Shown here in pieces: positions 49,504 to 60,606 of a stretch of 64,000 nucleotides of DNA (positions are counted from its first letter, which is position 1; each line of letters starts with the position of its first letter). The stretch is from Panonychus citri. Taxonomy: Eukaryota; Arthropoda; Arachnida; Trombidiformes; Tetranychidae. Location: positions 62,001-126,000 of the forward strand of contig NW_026515549.1 of the NCBI RefSeq assembly GCF_014898815.1, written 5' to 3'. The notes under the pieces were generated by a model. That model ran no database searches. It saw only the letters and a program-made list of their open reading frames with translations, and was not told the origin of the DNA. The translations under genes were made by a program, and so were the position numbers.

Positions 49504-52500
49504 ATGATTTCAAAGTTGTTTCATCTCTTGGTTTTCATCAACCTCTCCAATTTAGTTTCTTGTGACCAACATGAAAACTCAACTCATTCTGCAATCACCA
49601 TACCTGAGTTTCCACTGAATTTAAGTGTTCAAGAATTCGAAAAATTATTGGATGAAATCACAATAGAAAATTTGGAGGCTTTAAACCAGAATCTCAATGG
49701 TTCTCCAAATTTCTCTCGTCAAAAACGTGGTCTCAGTGGAGATCCAAACTATCAGCCGAGTGATGATTTCTTCAAATGGTACAACGACAGTTTAATTGAA
49801 TGTCGAGAATCGCTGAAGAATCTTGTGGAAATTGAAACTCTAAAGCAAATGCTCAACGATGTCTTTTACATCGACGATCATAACGGTATCCATTTGAATG
49901 GAGATTTAACATTTGACTCTTTGAGTATATTGGAAACTCTTGAAACCCCTGATGTCGTGAGTGAAGATGGACTTTCTCATGGAGAGAAATTCAATCGAAA
50001 ATTTGAAACAGTCGCTAGCAGTTTGAATACTATTGAGCAAGAAGTTGTCAAGTTGAACGATCTTCTTGTAGGTGCAATGAAAACCAATGGGAATCAACAA
50101 GTTTCCGGAAACATAACCTTCAATCATGCTTATTTCGATTGTGGAGACGTTGGTTGTGATATAAAGTCCATCAACACATTTACATTTAATGGTCGCAATG
50201 TTGAAGAACTGTCATCGAAAGTTATCCGTTTGAATAAGGATGTTACTCTTGCGGAAACTTTCAATTTTTCCCATTTAGTTGTTGATAATTTGAATGTTGA
50301 AATCATCAATAACATTGACACTGCCGATATTGTAACAAGGGATCGAGATCATGTAATCGTGGGAGAGGTCAATTTTGAAGGTCCAGTGCGAGTTAAGCAA
50401 TTGAATGTCTCTAAAACGGTAAATGGACATAAAATCAGTCGAGAGACTGTTCTTACTACAAGTGATTCTCAAATCATAACTTCGCCCGTTACATTTTCTC
50501 ATGACATTATTATCAAAGATCTTAATGTTGAAGGGAACTTGGCTCAGATTGGACCAGATATTGACACTTTTCTTTCCAATGTGGTACAAATTGGTGATAA
50601 TCGTATTATCACCGGTAGAAAAACATTCAATGATGTTGCTGTTGACAATCTTTTTGTTGAAGGTGACACAATCAATGGATTCAATCTCACAGCTCTCAGT
50701 CGTCATTTGCTTACTCGCGATGATCCACAAACCATTCATTCAGTTGTTAATGTTAAAGAATTGACCATAAATGGTAATATTCAGGTTGACACGATTAATG
50801 GTAATAAATTGGAAGAAGTTATTGTTCGTCGTCATGTACCGACTTTGATTAGAGGTGACAAAGTTTTCGCTGGCCCTGTTCACATACGATCCATGGTGGT
50901 TGATGGTTACATAAATCATCATCCAATTATCAACCGATCTCTTGGTCTCCTGTTGAGAAGAGGCCCGCAAGTGATTACAGGTCACAAGGATTTCTTAGAT
51001 ATTGAAGTAAAAAATGTGTCACTACTTCATGGAAATGTTGGTCCACTGAGTTTCGAATTATTGAAAAGCAAAGCAGAAAGAATGATTCAAGGGGGTAAAG
51101 ATCGTGTTCTATCGGGTCCAATCGAGTTAGAAGACATTACAGTCGATGGAACAATAAATGGAATCAAATTAACCAATTTAATGACCGACTATTTGCGCGT
51201 TAATGAAACTGAGATCCCTAATGTTAATTTAAACATTGCGAGAGCAAATTTTCAAAAGTCTCTACATTGTGACAAAATCAATGGTCTCAAATTTCCCGAT
51301 GACTTCATCACCACAAATACTGAACAATTCATCAATGATAATATTCACCTCTCGAGTAATTTAGTGATTACATCAGCGTTGAATCTAACTTATGTTAATG
51401 GGTACGAAGTTAATGCTGCTCTTTGGGACTCATTAACATCTTCTAGAGACCAGATAATTACAGCGACCAAAGTAATTAACGGTAACCTTTACGTTAAAAA
51501 CTTGAATGTGACCTCTTTCAACAATATGAACATGAGAGATCTCGTCTTGCTGAATGGGAATGGAATCATTTTAGGAAACAAGACTTTCAGCTCGATTAAT
51601 GTGGTGGGTCCAAGTTCAGTTGACTCTATCGAGGGTGTTAAAGCGATCAATTCGATCTCATTTGATGAACTTTTCAGTAATTCAATCACCAAGAGAAATT
51701 ACCAAACCATTTCATCAAACATTCATGTGAAAAAGCTCGTTATTCCAATGGGCACCAATATAGATGTCATCGAATTGGCAGGAATGAAGCTTGATGACAT
51801 TTTATCTTCGGTGGTTTATCTTAAATCCAATAAAACCCAAATAATTAAAGGAAGAAAAAGATTCACCTCTCAAGCGAATTTTGGTAATCTAGTATTTACT
51901 TCAAGTTTCGCTGGCTACTCGAAAGATGATTTTACTAAGAATTATTTAACGCGAACTCCATCTGAAATAAACGCTGATATCAGTATAGATTCTGATCTAT
52001 TCATTGAAAACGATCTAATTGTAACTGGAAGAATCAACGAGTTAAATATTGGATCAACGTCTCGACAGTTTCCAATCAACGATAAACCAATAGTTATTAC
52101 TCGGCCGATGCAATTTCGTCATGTTAGAATCATAGATGGAAATGTCGAATCATCAACAATTAATGGAATCAAATTCGGTCAAGAAATGATCACTAGGAAA
52201 TCAGCAATTAACTTTATTGGAGATGCTTCGTTTGCTCATGGATTAAAAGTTAATAATCTCACTGTTTCGTCAATTAATAATGTCACAATCGAAGGACCAG
52301 TTTGTAAACCAATTCAAGATGTTTTCACGAAACCTTATTCGCTAACAATCACTGGTAATGTTATTGCCGAACAACCGATTCAAGCAGGAAATGTCAATGG
52401 TCGACCATTCAATCGCTTAACTACCAACTTAATCAGAGGAGTGAAAAGATTCAATAAACTTAACATCAAAGGGCCGATTAACCTGAAAGGACTGCTGAAT

Positions 52501-53400
52501 AATTTCCATGTTGATTATCTACAGAAAACATATCTCAGTAGAACTAAGAATCAGACAATTGATTCCGAAGTGATATTGAGAAATGCGACATTTTCTGGTC
52601 CAGTTTATATCGGTGGTCATTTATCAGGTCGTAATGTTCTAACTAATGGTATTGATATTCTGCGAGCATCTTCAATGAACTTACAAAGTAGAGGTGATCA
52701 AAACATCGAAGGCAATTTTTATTTCCCTGGTCGAGTTATATTCCGTAAAGGGTTAGTTAATTCGCCTGAGGTCAATTTCAATGGAAACGATATCAACTTC
52801 CCTCGTAGTGTTTTCCTTAAAGATAAACCTAATAAGGTCAACTCTACATTAATTTACGGAAGTCTTCAAGTCGATGATCTGAGGACTAGTAAACGTTCAA
52901 ATCTACTCCATGATTTAAATAATCTCAACCCGATAATCCAATTCTATGGTTGGAAAAATTTCACTTCTCTTGAAATTGATGATCTAGTCGTTAATTATAT
53001 CAACGCAATTCCAGTATCTTCTTATCTTCGCAATGATGCCGATGCAAATATAAACGCAACTATCGCTTTTAAGGGTGACCTCGTAATTAAGCCAAATTTA
53101 ACTGTTTTTGGTTCGGTTAATGGAATCAAATTGCAAATTTTGGGATCAAAACTCGTCCAGATTGGTGGAAATAACACAATCGAAGCACCAATAAAGTTCA
53201 AATCTGAACTGATTGCCCGTTCAATGGAATTACCTGGACCATGGAGACGTGATGTATCTGAATCATTAAGGGAATTGGAAATTCCAAAGAAATTAAGGTC
53301 ACTCAAAGCGAAACTTTTCTTAAATAGAGGAAAACTGAACGACATCGCTCAATATTTGGAAAAGCAGAAAAACTCGAAAAACGAAACAAGTTTAGTGTGA
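49504..53400 (+). CDS. Large secreted protein of ~40-residue diverged repeats, function unknown
   Basis: A single exon of 1298 residues. Residues 1-20 form a signal peptide (KLFHLLVFINLSNLVSC). A furin-type site RQKR lies at 72-75. From about 185 to 1240 runs a chain of roughly two dozen diverged repeats with a period near 40. Each unit has a hydrophobic strand V..L.V.G, a turn I/V-N-G-x-x-L, a short helix-like piece, then Q.I.G...F. The INGxxL turn recurs near residues 307, 391, 431, 470, 551, 592, 632, 887, 964 and 1206. The pattern of regularly spaced aliphatic residues suggests a beta-solenoid-like stack. N-glycosylation sites are frequent, cysteines are almost absent after the first 220 residues, and there is no membrane anchor. 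The C-terminal 60 residues are Lys/Leu-rich and helical. I do not recognise the family. AATAAA lies at 53594-53599. Confidence 0.88.
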   Translation: MISKLFHLLVFINLSNLVSCDQHENSTHSAITIPEFPLNLSVQEFEKLLDEITIENLEALNQNLNGSPNFSRQKRGLSGDPNYQPSDDFFKWYNDSLIECRESLKNLVEIETLKQMLNDVFYIDDHNGIHLNGDLTFDSLSILETLETPDVVSEDGLSHGEKFNRKFETVASSLNTIEQEVVKLNDLLVGAMKTNGNQQVSGNITFNHAYFDCGDVGCDIKSINTFTFNGRNVEELSSKVIRLNKDVTLAETFNFSHLVVDNLNVEIINNIDTADIVTRDRDHVIVGEVNFEGPVRVKQLNVSKTVNGHKISRETVLTTSDSQIITSPVTFSHDIIIKDLNVEGNLAQIGPDIDTFLSNVVQIGDNRIITGRKTFNDVAVDNLFVEGDTINGFNLTALSRHLLTRDDPQTIHSVVNVKELTINGNIQVDTINGNKLEEVIVRRHVPTLIRGDKVFAGPVHIRSMVVDGYINHHPIINRSLGLLLRRGPQVITGHKDFLDIEVKNVSLLHGNVGPLSFELLKSKAERMIQGGKDRVLSGPIELEDITVDGTINGIKLTNLMTDYLRVNETEIPNVNLNIARANFQKSLHCDKINGLKFPDDFITTNTEQFINDNIHLSSNLVITSALNLTYVNGYEVNAALWDSLTSSRDQIITATKVINGNLYVKNLNVTSFNNMNMRDLVLLNGNGIILGNKTFSSINVVGPSSVDSIEGVKAINSISFDELFSNSITKRNYQTISSNIHVKKLVIPMGTNIDVIELAGMKLDDILSSVVYLKSNKTQIIKGRKRFTSQANFGNLVFTSSFAGYSKDDFTKNYLTRTPSEINADISIDSDLFIENDLIVTGRINELNIGSTSRQFPINDKPIVITRPMQFRHVRIIDGNVESSTINGIKFGQEMITRKSAINFIGDASFAHGLKVNNLTVSSINNVTIEGPVCKPIQDVFTKPYSLTITGNVIAEQPIQAGNVNGRPFNRLTTNLIRGVKRFNKLNIKGPINLKGLLNNFHVDYLQKTYLSRTKNQTIDSEVILRNATFSGPVYIGGHLSGRNVLTNGIDILRASSMNLQSRGDQNIEGNFYFPGRVIFRKGLVNSPEVNFNGNDINFPRSVFLKDKPNKVNSTLIYGSLQVDDLRTSKRSNLLHDLNNLNPIIQFYGWKNFTSLEIDDLVVNYINAIPVSSYLRNDADANINATIAFKGDLVIKPNLTVFGSVNGIKLQILGSKLVQIGGNNTIEAPIKFKSELIARSMELPGPWRRDVSESLRELEIPKKLRSLKAKLFLNRGKLNDIAQYLEKQKNSKNETSLV

Positions 53401-53890
53401 AAATAGCACTTAAAGTCTGATCCAAATCTCCAATTAATTCAAAAAATTTGTTATCTATTTTTAATACTTTGGTTAATTTTTCAACTAATTTATTATAATT
53501 TATTGAAATTGTTTATTCTCATAATTTTATCCAATAGAATGTATTTAATGTTGATTTCTTTTCAAAATTTCACTTACAAAATTTTAATGTGTTAATAAAA
53601 TGGTTTAACTATCGTTTAAAATTAGAACTGAGTCTCAACTCGTAAAATTTAAGCGTCATCAACGCGAAACAAAACAAACATTGATTAAGGCGGGAATATT
53701 TTAATGATGTTAGAGACCAGTTAGTGGAGATTTAGCCTTAAGGTTTGTGTTCAACAGTTTCCATTTTATACAGCGAATGTTTTTTTTTCAAATTTACATT
53801 TACTTTTCATTTGAAAAGTGAATAGAAAACGACGGAATGACAAGAGGTAATTAAAATATATTTTGACGGTTGACTTTTTTTGAAAAAAAA
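53401..53890. other. Tail-to-tail 3' flanks of repeat protein and CKS1
   Basis: AATAAA at 53594-53599 serves the repeat-protein gene. The rest is AT-rich with T-runs; nothing else seen. Confidence 0.65.
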
Positions 53891-54256
53891 TCATTGCTCA
53901 GCAGTCATTTCTGCTTTCAATTGATCAAATTGACTTGGAGGCTGACCTTTAATTGGCCTTCTAAATAGGATAATGTTAGGCTCAGGCTCATGTACCATGT
54001 AATGGACCCATCCTTGACTTTGCTGAATCCCAATTCCTCTCCATTCATCTTCCGACATCAAATGAGTTTTAGGAACAAGCTTTGCTACATCAGCGGGTAA
54101 AGTTACATGTCTTTTAAAGTCAAAATGGTTAAGGGAAGGAAGAAAGAAGAGAAAAGAGATGAGAGTTTGAAATTGTAAGAAAAACAAATCCACTTACCTG
54201 TATTCATACTTATCATCATAATATTTATCACTGTAATATATGTTTTTTTGTGGCAT
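53891..54256 (-). CDS. Cks: CKS1-type cyclin-dependent kinase regulatory subunit
   Basis: Two exons (54256-54198, 54110-53891) join to 92 residues; human CKS1B is 79, and the excess is a C-terminal tail ending KAEMTAEQ. Near-invariant blocks are present: IYYSDKYYDD, YEYRHVTLP, KLVPKTHLMSEDEWR, the anion-binding residues, and QQSQGWVHYM followed by HEPEPNIILFRRP. The His-Glu-Pro-Glu-Pro hinge that governs strand exchange is intact. CKS proteins bind CDKs and phosphothreonine on substrates, raising multisite phosphorylation. The gene is head-to-head with the small gene at 54386. Confidence 0.96.
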
Positions 54257-54385
54257 TTTGATACACAAATTAAACGAAAATTAATTCAACAAAATATGAA
54301 TTAAATTCAAAATTAATCAAGAAAACAATTTGCTTTCACCAAACAACAAATATTTTCAAATTGAACGGTTTTAATGTGCATCCAG

Positions 54386-54651
54386 ATGGCGCCACCGTCG
54401 CATATGATCACATCGATTGTTCAACTGAACCGCCAAATTCAAATTCCAAACTCCAAAATTATTCTTGTTAATTGTTTCCCATATTCACGGAATTGTCCTG
54501 ATAAGAAGGAATTTATGGAGTTCGATGAAATCAACCAGTAAGTAAAAGTCTATGGTAAATTGTAAATTTTCTATTTTATTGCAATAGAGCAAAATGGTTA
54601 AAAATTTTAGTCTTGAAATACACAAAAGTTTCAGTTGAATGGACTGATTAA
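54386..54651 (+). CDS. Small two-exon gene, unknown function
   Basis: Exon 1 (54386-54537) ends at a perfect GTAAGT donor and exon 2 (54588-54651) follows TTGCAATAG. The 50-bp intron is typical of this region and the phase (2) matches. The product is 71 residues, or 75 if the in-frame ATG at 54374 is used. It is mixed in composition, with three cysteines in the first half and a C-terminus QAKWLKILVLKYTKVSVEWTD-like in hydrophobic/basic character, before TAA. A shorter product from ATG 54515 (MEFDEINQ) is also possible. I recognise no family. The start lies 130 bp from the CKS1 start on the other strand, so the two probably share a promoter. It could also be a 5' fragment of a longer transcript. 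Confidence 0.45.
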
Positions 54652-56060
54652 TTGTTGACTGTTCTTAATATAAAGAATTTAATTTTAATTAATAATATTT
54701 CATGAAAATTGGACATCAATCCTTACAAACTAGACCTTATCGGGTGTAAGACGAAAAATAAATGACAATTGAAATCAATTAAACATCTAGATGGAGTTAC
54801 TTTGATTTAATTAATAGAAATGCAATAAATATCTAGTGCCATCTACAGAGTAATTGGCGATAAGTTAAATCAGTGAAATTAATCAATTGATTAGAATCAA
54901 AATGTTGGCGCATGTAACCACTACAATAGAGATAAATAGTAACTCTCATTCTCGTTGATCAAATTTTCTATTATAACATTGTCAGTATTTAAAAGCTTTT
55001 TATCAAATTTGATTACTACAATTAACTATTTTATTTATCTTTTTGTTGTTAATGGTAATCGACTGCTACTAAACAATTAACTTTAATCCTATTTCACTTT
55101 GTCTCTCACTTCTTCTTCATGTGTCTTTGTGATCGGTGATGAGACAAATCAATTGAACAACGATAACAATATCATTCAATTGTAAACAATTTATCTTTGA
55201 TTAACTTCAAGATGAACTTTTCAATCAATAATCTTAATCTATGTTTTTATATAAATTAAGTGTTAACTATTGTGATTATCTGAACAATAATAATATCAAA
55301 GGTCCTTTTGATTAAACATTTCGAAAGTTAACAATTTTAGTTCCAAATTAAGGTAAGTTGCTAATTTAGATTAATTTTCCTGCAATTTGACACCAACAGT
55401 TTAAACAAAAGACAAATATATTTAATCATCAACAATCAGCAGTAATTACCACAAATGATTAGATTAATTAAAATCATCAACGATAAATACTTTTGTTGTA
55501 CAGTTTTGATCTTTTGATTGGAAGGTAATTAACCTCGAGTTAGAAATGGTCATTTCAATAGATTTACTCTACTGATAAAGTGACGATTGAAACGCCAATA
55601 AATAGATTGATCAATTGATAGGCAATCTAATCACACAATTAATGTTAAGTCTTAGTGTCAAAAAGCAGCAATTGAGAAAAACAATTCGTCTTGAAACTAT
55701 TAATAAAATTTTATTGTAACTGTTGAGAAGTAAATTCGTCTGATTCATTCAAGATGATTAATTGTAACATTTATATTAAATCATCACTTGATTGTTACCT
55801 GATTTATTTTATCTTTTAATTTCAACTACATAAATGGAGATTTTATAAGCATTCGTTTGATGTTAAATTGTCACGAAAAAGCCTTAAAATGCTCAACTAT
55901 CATTTTTACTATTTTTCTCTTTCAAGTATTATTATGTCTCCAAAAACGAGTATATTTTAGGCAGAGATAATTAGTAAGACTAATTAAAAGTTGACTGTAA
56001 TCTTAATTATCTTTTTGTTCTTCCATTGTAGTTACAATAAGACATATTAAAATCCAGGTG
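54652..56060. other. Intergenic upstream of the adhesion GPCR
   Basis: About 1.4 kb of very AT-rich DNA without a supported exon. AATATAAAG just after 54651 could end the small upstream gene. ATTGTAG and CAG acceptor-like strings close to 56030-56056 suggest an untranslated first exon for the GPCR may lie here, but none can be placed. Confidence 0.5.
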
Positions 56061-59000
56061 ATGGACTTATTCAAATCACTAGTGATCGTTTTGACTATTC
56101 TGGTACCAATTTCCTTACAGGGTAAGTGAAAGCGATTCCTTAAACCCTAAAGAAAACGAAAATAAAAATTTTTCTAATTACTCTATAATGGGACGAACAA
56201 TCTTGATGGTACAAGTTAAAAATCAATCTAAAAATATTTTCTTTCTTCGCTTTTAATTCAGACGATAACATAAGTGACGAAGTAATCGAGCTTTTGCAAG
56301 AGAGATGCGAAGAAGCTTCGCTCCCTGGAAGTTCTGCTACTTGTGACCCTAAAAAAGGCCGAATTTACGTTTATGACCCAGAAATCAAAGGTTTTGATGA
56401 AGCTCGACGTTGGTGTCGACAAAAACTCGGAGGGTTACGATCGGCCGATCTAATCTCAATTGGAGCTTGTAACGAATGGGAGAAGATTCCTGATGTAATA
56501 AAGCCATTCATTGAAGCTAAAACTGAATCTGGTTCACATGATTGGATTTGGACACAAATTATTTCTGGACCCAGAATGACCAAGAACGATTCACTGCCGG
56601 AAGTTGTAATGGAAATGCTAAGTGGTAGTACATCAAACCCTTTAACAGATTTACAATCGAATTGCCTGAAAGACATTATCAAATCAAGCGATGAACCGAA
56701 GGAAGGAAACGTTTTAGTTTTGCTCGTTAATAGATTATCCATCACACCCAAGTAAGTCCAATTGCCCTTCTTTGATCTTGTCAATTCAGAGTCACTAGAA
56801 TTTTGATTATTTTCCAAACTTCAGATTAGTTCACCGGAATCTTGAAGCCAAAGGTCACGCTTTATGTGAATATCGTTTCAAACCGTAAGTTGATTATTGG
56901 TAAAAAATTTCTGAAATCTAAATATGTGCATCATTTAATTGTTTTGTCTTTAACCAGAGGAATAATTGACATCCCCACAACGGTAATTGATCCCATTACT
57001 GAAAAACCAACCGAATCTCCAATTACTGAAGTTCCAGACCCAATTACAACTGTAGCAAAAGAAACGGAACAAAACCAAACGGATGTTAATCCTGAAGTCG
57101 AACCTAAAAACGTTGATGATTTTTTTGCCCAAATCAACGAAAACATCACTCACGATGAAGGAAGTTCACAAGATCTTACTCAGGCCATTTTGGATGATAT
57201 TAAACAAGATAATTTTGTCCTGTCGACTTCTGACCATATTCTGAAAACTGTTGCGCTAACTGAAAAATTGGGTGCTAAAATCGACTCCGAATTAGATGCA
57301 ATAAAAAACAAGACTGTTGCAACTGCCAAAAGAGTGACATTCACACAACAGCTTTGTACCATTTTGTCAGCATTGATGGAGACGAAGAATGAGCAATGTT
57401 GGAAAAATACGGAGACTGAAAAGACGCCCGTTTACGCGACGCAGATCATTTCGCAAACTGAGCAGTTTGGACTGAATTTAGCTTGTGAATTGGAGCAAAA
57501 TTCATCTATTCCCATTGATGCCGATTCGATTCAAATGGAAGTGTTTGCCTTCGAGAACCATAGTTACATTAACCAAGAAGTGGCCTTTCCATCAAAACAA
57601 ACGGCTTCATCACAAGTTGCACAGATCAAGTTTCCATCAGGTAAATATTTACACCCCACACTTAGTCAATTGTTTGACATCACAATTGGTAAATTAGTTT
57701 ATTATATTTAACAGTGAGTTAATTGGATTAACTTGAGATTCGCGTTGCAATTGATCAACTATCATTTTATTACCTTGATCCTCACTAAAAGATAAACAAA
57801 TGTTATCATGTTAACACATTAGTTTGCCTCTTTGGGTTTACAACAATTAACGCCGAGTTTATTTTATTTTATTTTATTGAGGTAATTTTCCTTCAGTTTA
57901 ATCATTTCAATCATTTGGTAATAAAAGTTGAAAATTGCTTCAATTCTTTCTTAGGTAATTATTGTTACTTTACACAAATACCATCAGAGATCAGTCTTAT
58001 GATAGTAAATTATCAAATCGATATCGTTTTCTAAATCAATGTAATACTTGAAGTTGAATTATTGAACAACAATTAACATTGATTTGGCTGATTTTTATCC
58101 AGGATTTGACCTCGACACTGTTACATCAGCATCAGCATGCGGTCGACCATCAGGCCTTGGAACAATAATCAAAAAGATTTCAAATTACATGAAACCACCA
58201 GAAGAAAAAGTCAACATTGTCTCCGATTTGGTTTCATTCAGTTTCGGAGAAAAAGTTGCCAATCTAAATGTCCAAGTCTCTTTGTCCCATAACATGTTGC
58301 GACACAGAGGTGACCTTGTTCAATGCGTTTTCTGGGATCAAGTTAATACAGTTTGGAACTCGACTGGATGTGTTTACGATCCGATTGCATCAACTCGACG
58401 AAAAACTGTTTGTCATTGTTCACATTTAACCAACTTCGCGATTCTTATGGACCTCTCTGGTCGACAGGAAGACGACCAAGTCAAATCTGTTCTAACTCTC
58501 GTTTTCTTAACTGCATCCGTTATATCGCTAATTTTAACCATCTTTTTCCTCATCACTTTACCTCCGGTTAAAAGCACTCCGATAACTAATAAGCGAGTAA
58601 CTATAACAACAAATCTTTGTATTTGTCTTTTGATTACCGATTTTATCCTAATGTTTGGTGTTGAACACACAGAAAATATTGTGAGTAATTGATTTTTTAA
58701 TTTCATCAAACGAAATTGATTGCGTTTAATTGCTTCCTCAATAATCAGCAAAAATATTGATGCTCATGTATTTTAAATTAGATTAATTGTTTATACAGGG
58801 CGTAAAACCAAATATCCGGACTTTTGACGCTTTACCATTTCTAGGCTATTTATAAGCTACGATTTTTTTCTTCGCGATTTAACAGAGAAAATGGGAAAGT
58901 TTTGTTGTGTCCTGGTTTGTGACTTTTTTTCTGAAAATATTTCTTTTTTGGCCTTTTTCGATTGCCTTGAAATCAAGTCCTAGTTAATTCCCGACGCCAG

Positions 59001-60606
59001 ATTAGTATTTACGACAAAAAGTTCATCTCAATGTACTAGCTAGTCTAAAATCAGTGCCTATTTGTTTCATTCAGTAGCTTAATTGGCTTAATTATAAACT
59101 TATTAAACGACTAATGATGAAGATTAAATTGGCCTAAATACTATTAATAATTCAGAAAAAAGTTTTGCATCTAAATGTACCACTTTTCCGACTTTGAGAG
59201 GCCACTGTTCGGTAACGTCTCTATGGAAAAGTTCCAAACCAGGACACAACAAAACTTTCTCATTTTCTCTGTTGAATCGCGAAGAAAAAAATCGTAGCTT
59301 ATAAATAGCTCAGAAATGGTAGAGCGTCAAAAGTCCGGATATTTGGTTGTTACGTCCTGTATATGAGTAAATTTCAAAAGGTGTAAATCCATTTCCTCGG
59401 AAATTAAATGAATCACTTATGTTTTCTTGATTGTTTACTCAACATCATCAGAAACTGTGTGAAACTGATAATTGATTTTACACTTTTCTCTTTACGTATA
59501 TATAATTAGTAACATTAACGATCGATATTATATTGGATACTAACAATAACCATTGAGGAAGTAATTTATATTTTGATCGTTAAGTTTAGTTTTACAAATC
59601 TTTTTTTCTATTTCAGCTCTGGTGTCGAGTCATTTCAGCGACACTTTTTTATTTCCTAGCAGCAACATTTACATGGATGTCACTTGAGGGTTACCTTTTA
59701 TACCAAATGATTGTTGTGGTTCCTCTAAACTTTGAATTTCGCAGTCGATGGCTCTACTTACTTGGCTATGGATTAGCACTAATCTGGTTGGGTGTTACTG
59801 TTGCAATTCTTGGTATTGAATGTTTTTACGACGACACAAGCTACTAGTAAGTTGGTCTGATTACAATTCGTAAACATTTGGTTCTAATCTTCCATTTATC
59901 TGAATCAATTTTTAGTTGTTGGATATCTAATCCTTTGTATCCATCACGAATCTGGTTCTTTGCTGGCCCAGTTGCTTTGATAATAGCGTCAAATATGATA
60001 ATCTATGGAAAATCGATACAGATCGCGCTATTAAGTAATTTAAAGAAAAAGAGTTGGGCAGCAAGAGGAAATCGACCTGACCAGAATCGCCAAGATAACG
60101 GGCTAGTTCGTCGTTGGTTGAAAGGATCTTGTTCATTATTAATTTTACTTGGACTCACTTGGATAATTGGTTTTCTGTATTTCAATGAATGGGCAGATTG
60201 GATATCTTATCTATTTATAATAATCAACGGATCACAAGTGAGATTATCTTATCCTTAAAAGTAAACTCTAGTCAATTAATTAATTAACTCAATCTCTTTG
60301 TAGGGTATTTTCATATTTCTCTTCGAGATCGTTACGAATAGTAAAGCTCGACCAGCGATCATTAGAATGGTTTCCGGCAAATTCCCATCAACATACATCT
60401 CATCTCTTTCCTCGAAAACATCATCATCAAATCCAATTTCAACTTTATCCACAAGAAGTTCTAAACTTTTCAATCAGCAGAGTTTCACTGGGAAAAATTC
60501 TTCGAAAGGAACTACAACCACAACCACAACACCAACTTCTCCCATTTCTATAAGTTCACGAAAAAAAACGGCTGAAAATAAACCTGTTGTTATGGAACTA
60601 AAATGA
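56061..60606 (+). CDS. Adhesion G-protein-coupled receptor with C-type-lectin-like ectodomain and GAIN/GPS
   Basis: Eight exons (56061-56121, 56262-56751, 56825-56884, 56958-57640, 58103-58680, 59617-59846, 59916-60237, 60304-60606) join to 908 residues. Signal peptide at 1-20. Residues about 35-200 look like a C-type lectin fold: GFDEARRWCRQKLGGLRS, a central WIWTQI, and the closing GHALCEYRF. A Thr/Pro/Glu linker leads to a GAIN domain (about 255-555). It ends in a GPS with CVFWD and CHCSHLTNFAILM; autocleavage is expected between Leu and Thr of HLT. Seven helices follow, with latrophilin-like FLAATFTWMSLEGYLLY (TM3), LILLGLTWIIGFLYF (TM6) and INGSQGIFIFLFE (TM7). The last two thirds of exon 8 encode a Ser/Thr-rich cytoplasmic tail. 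No hormone-receptor motif or rhamnose-binding-lectin domain was seen, so it is not a plain latrophilin. Ligand and G protein are unknown. Confidence 0.9.
58794..59361. mobile_element. MITE-like element with ~130-bp terminal inverted repeats, Tc1/mariner-type
   Basis: The left end TACAGGGCGTAAAACCAAAT and the reverse complement of the right end (TACAGGACGTAACAACCAAA) are nearly identical. The similarity continues for about 130 bp, through ATTTATAAGCTACGATTTTT and GTTTTGTTGTGTCCTGGTTTG. TA lies on both sides (58792-58793 and 59362-59363), the target duplication of Tc1/mariner transposons. The interior of about 300 bp has no open frame, so the element is non-autonomous. It sits inside the 936-bp intron of the GPCR, between the TM2 and TM3 exons. 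High arm identity suggests a recent insertion. Confidence 0.85.

Noticed and set aside
50275..53345. Minus-strand frames opposite the repeat protein
   Set aside because: Antisense shadows of a long continuous plus-strand frame with signal peptide and repeat pattern.
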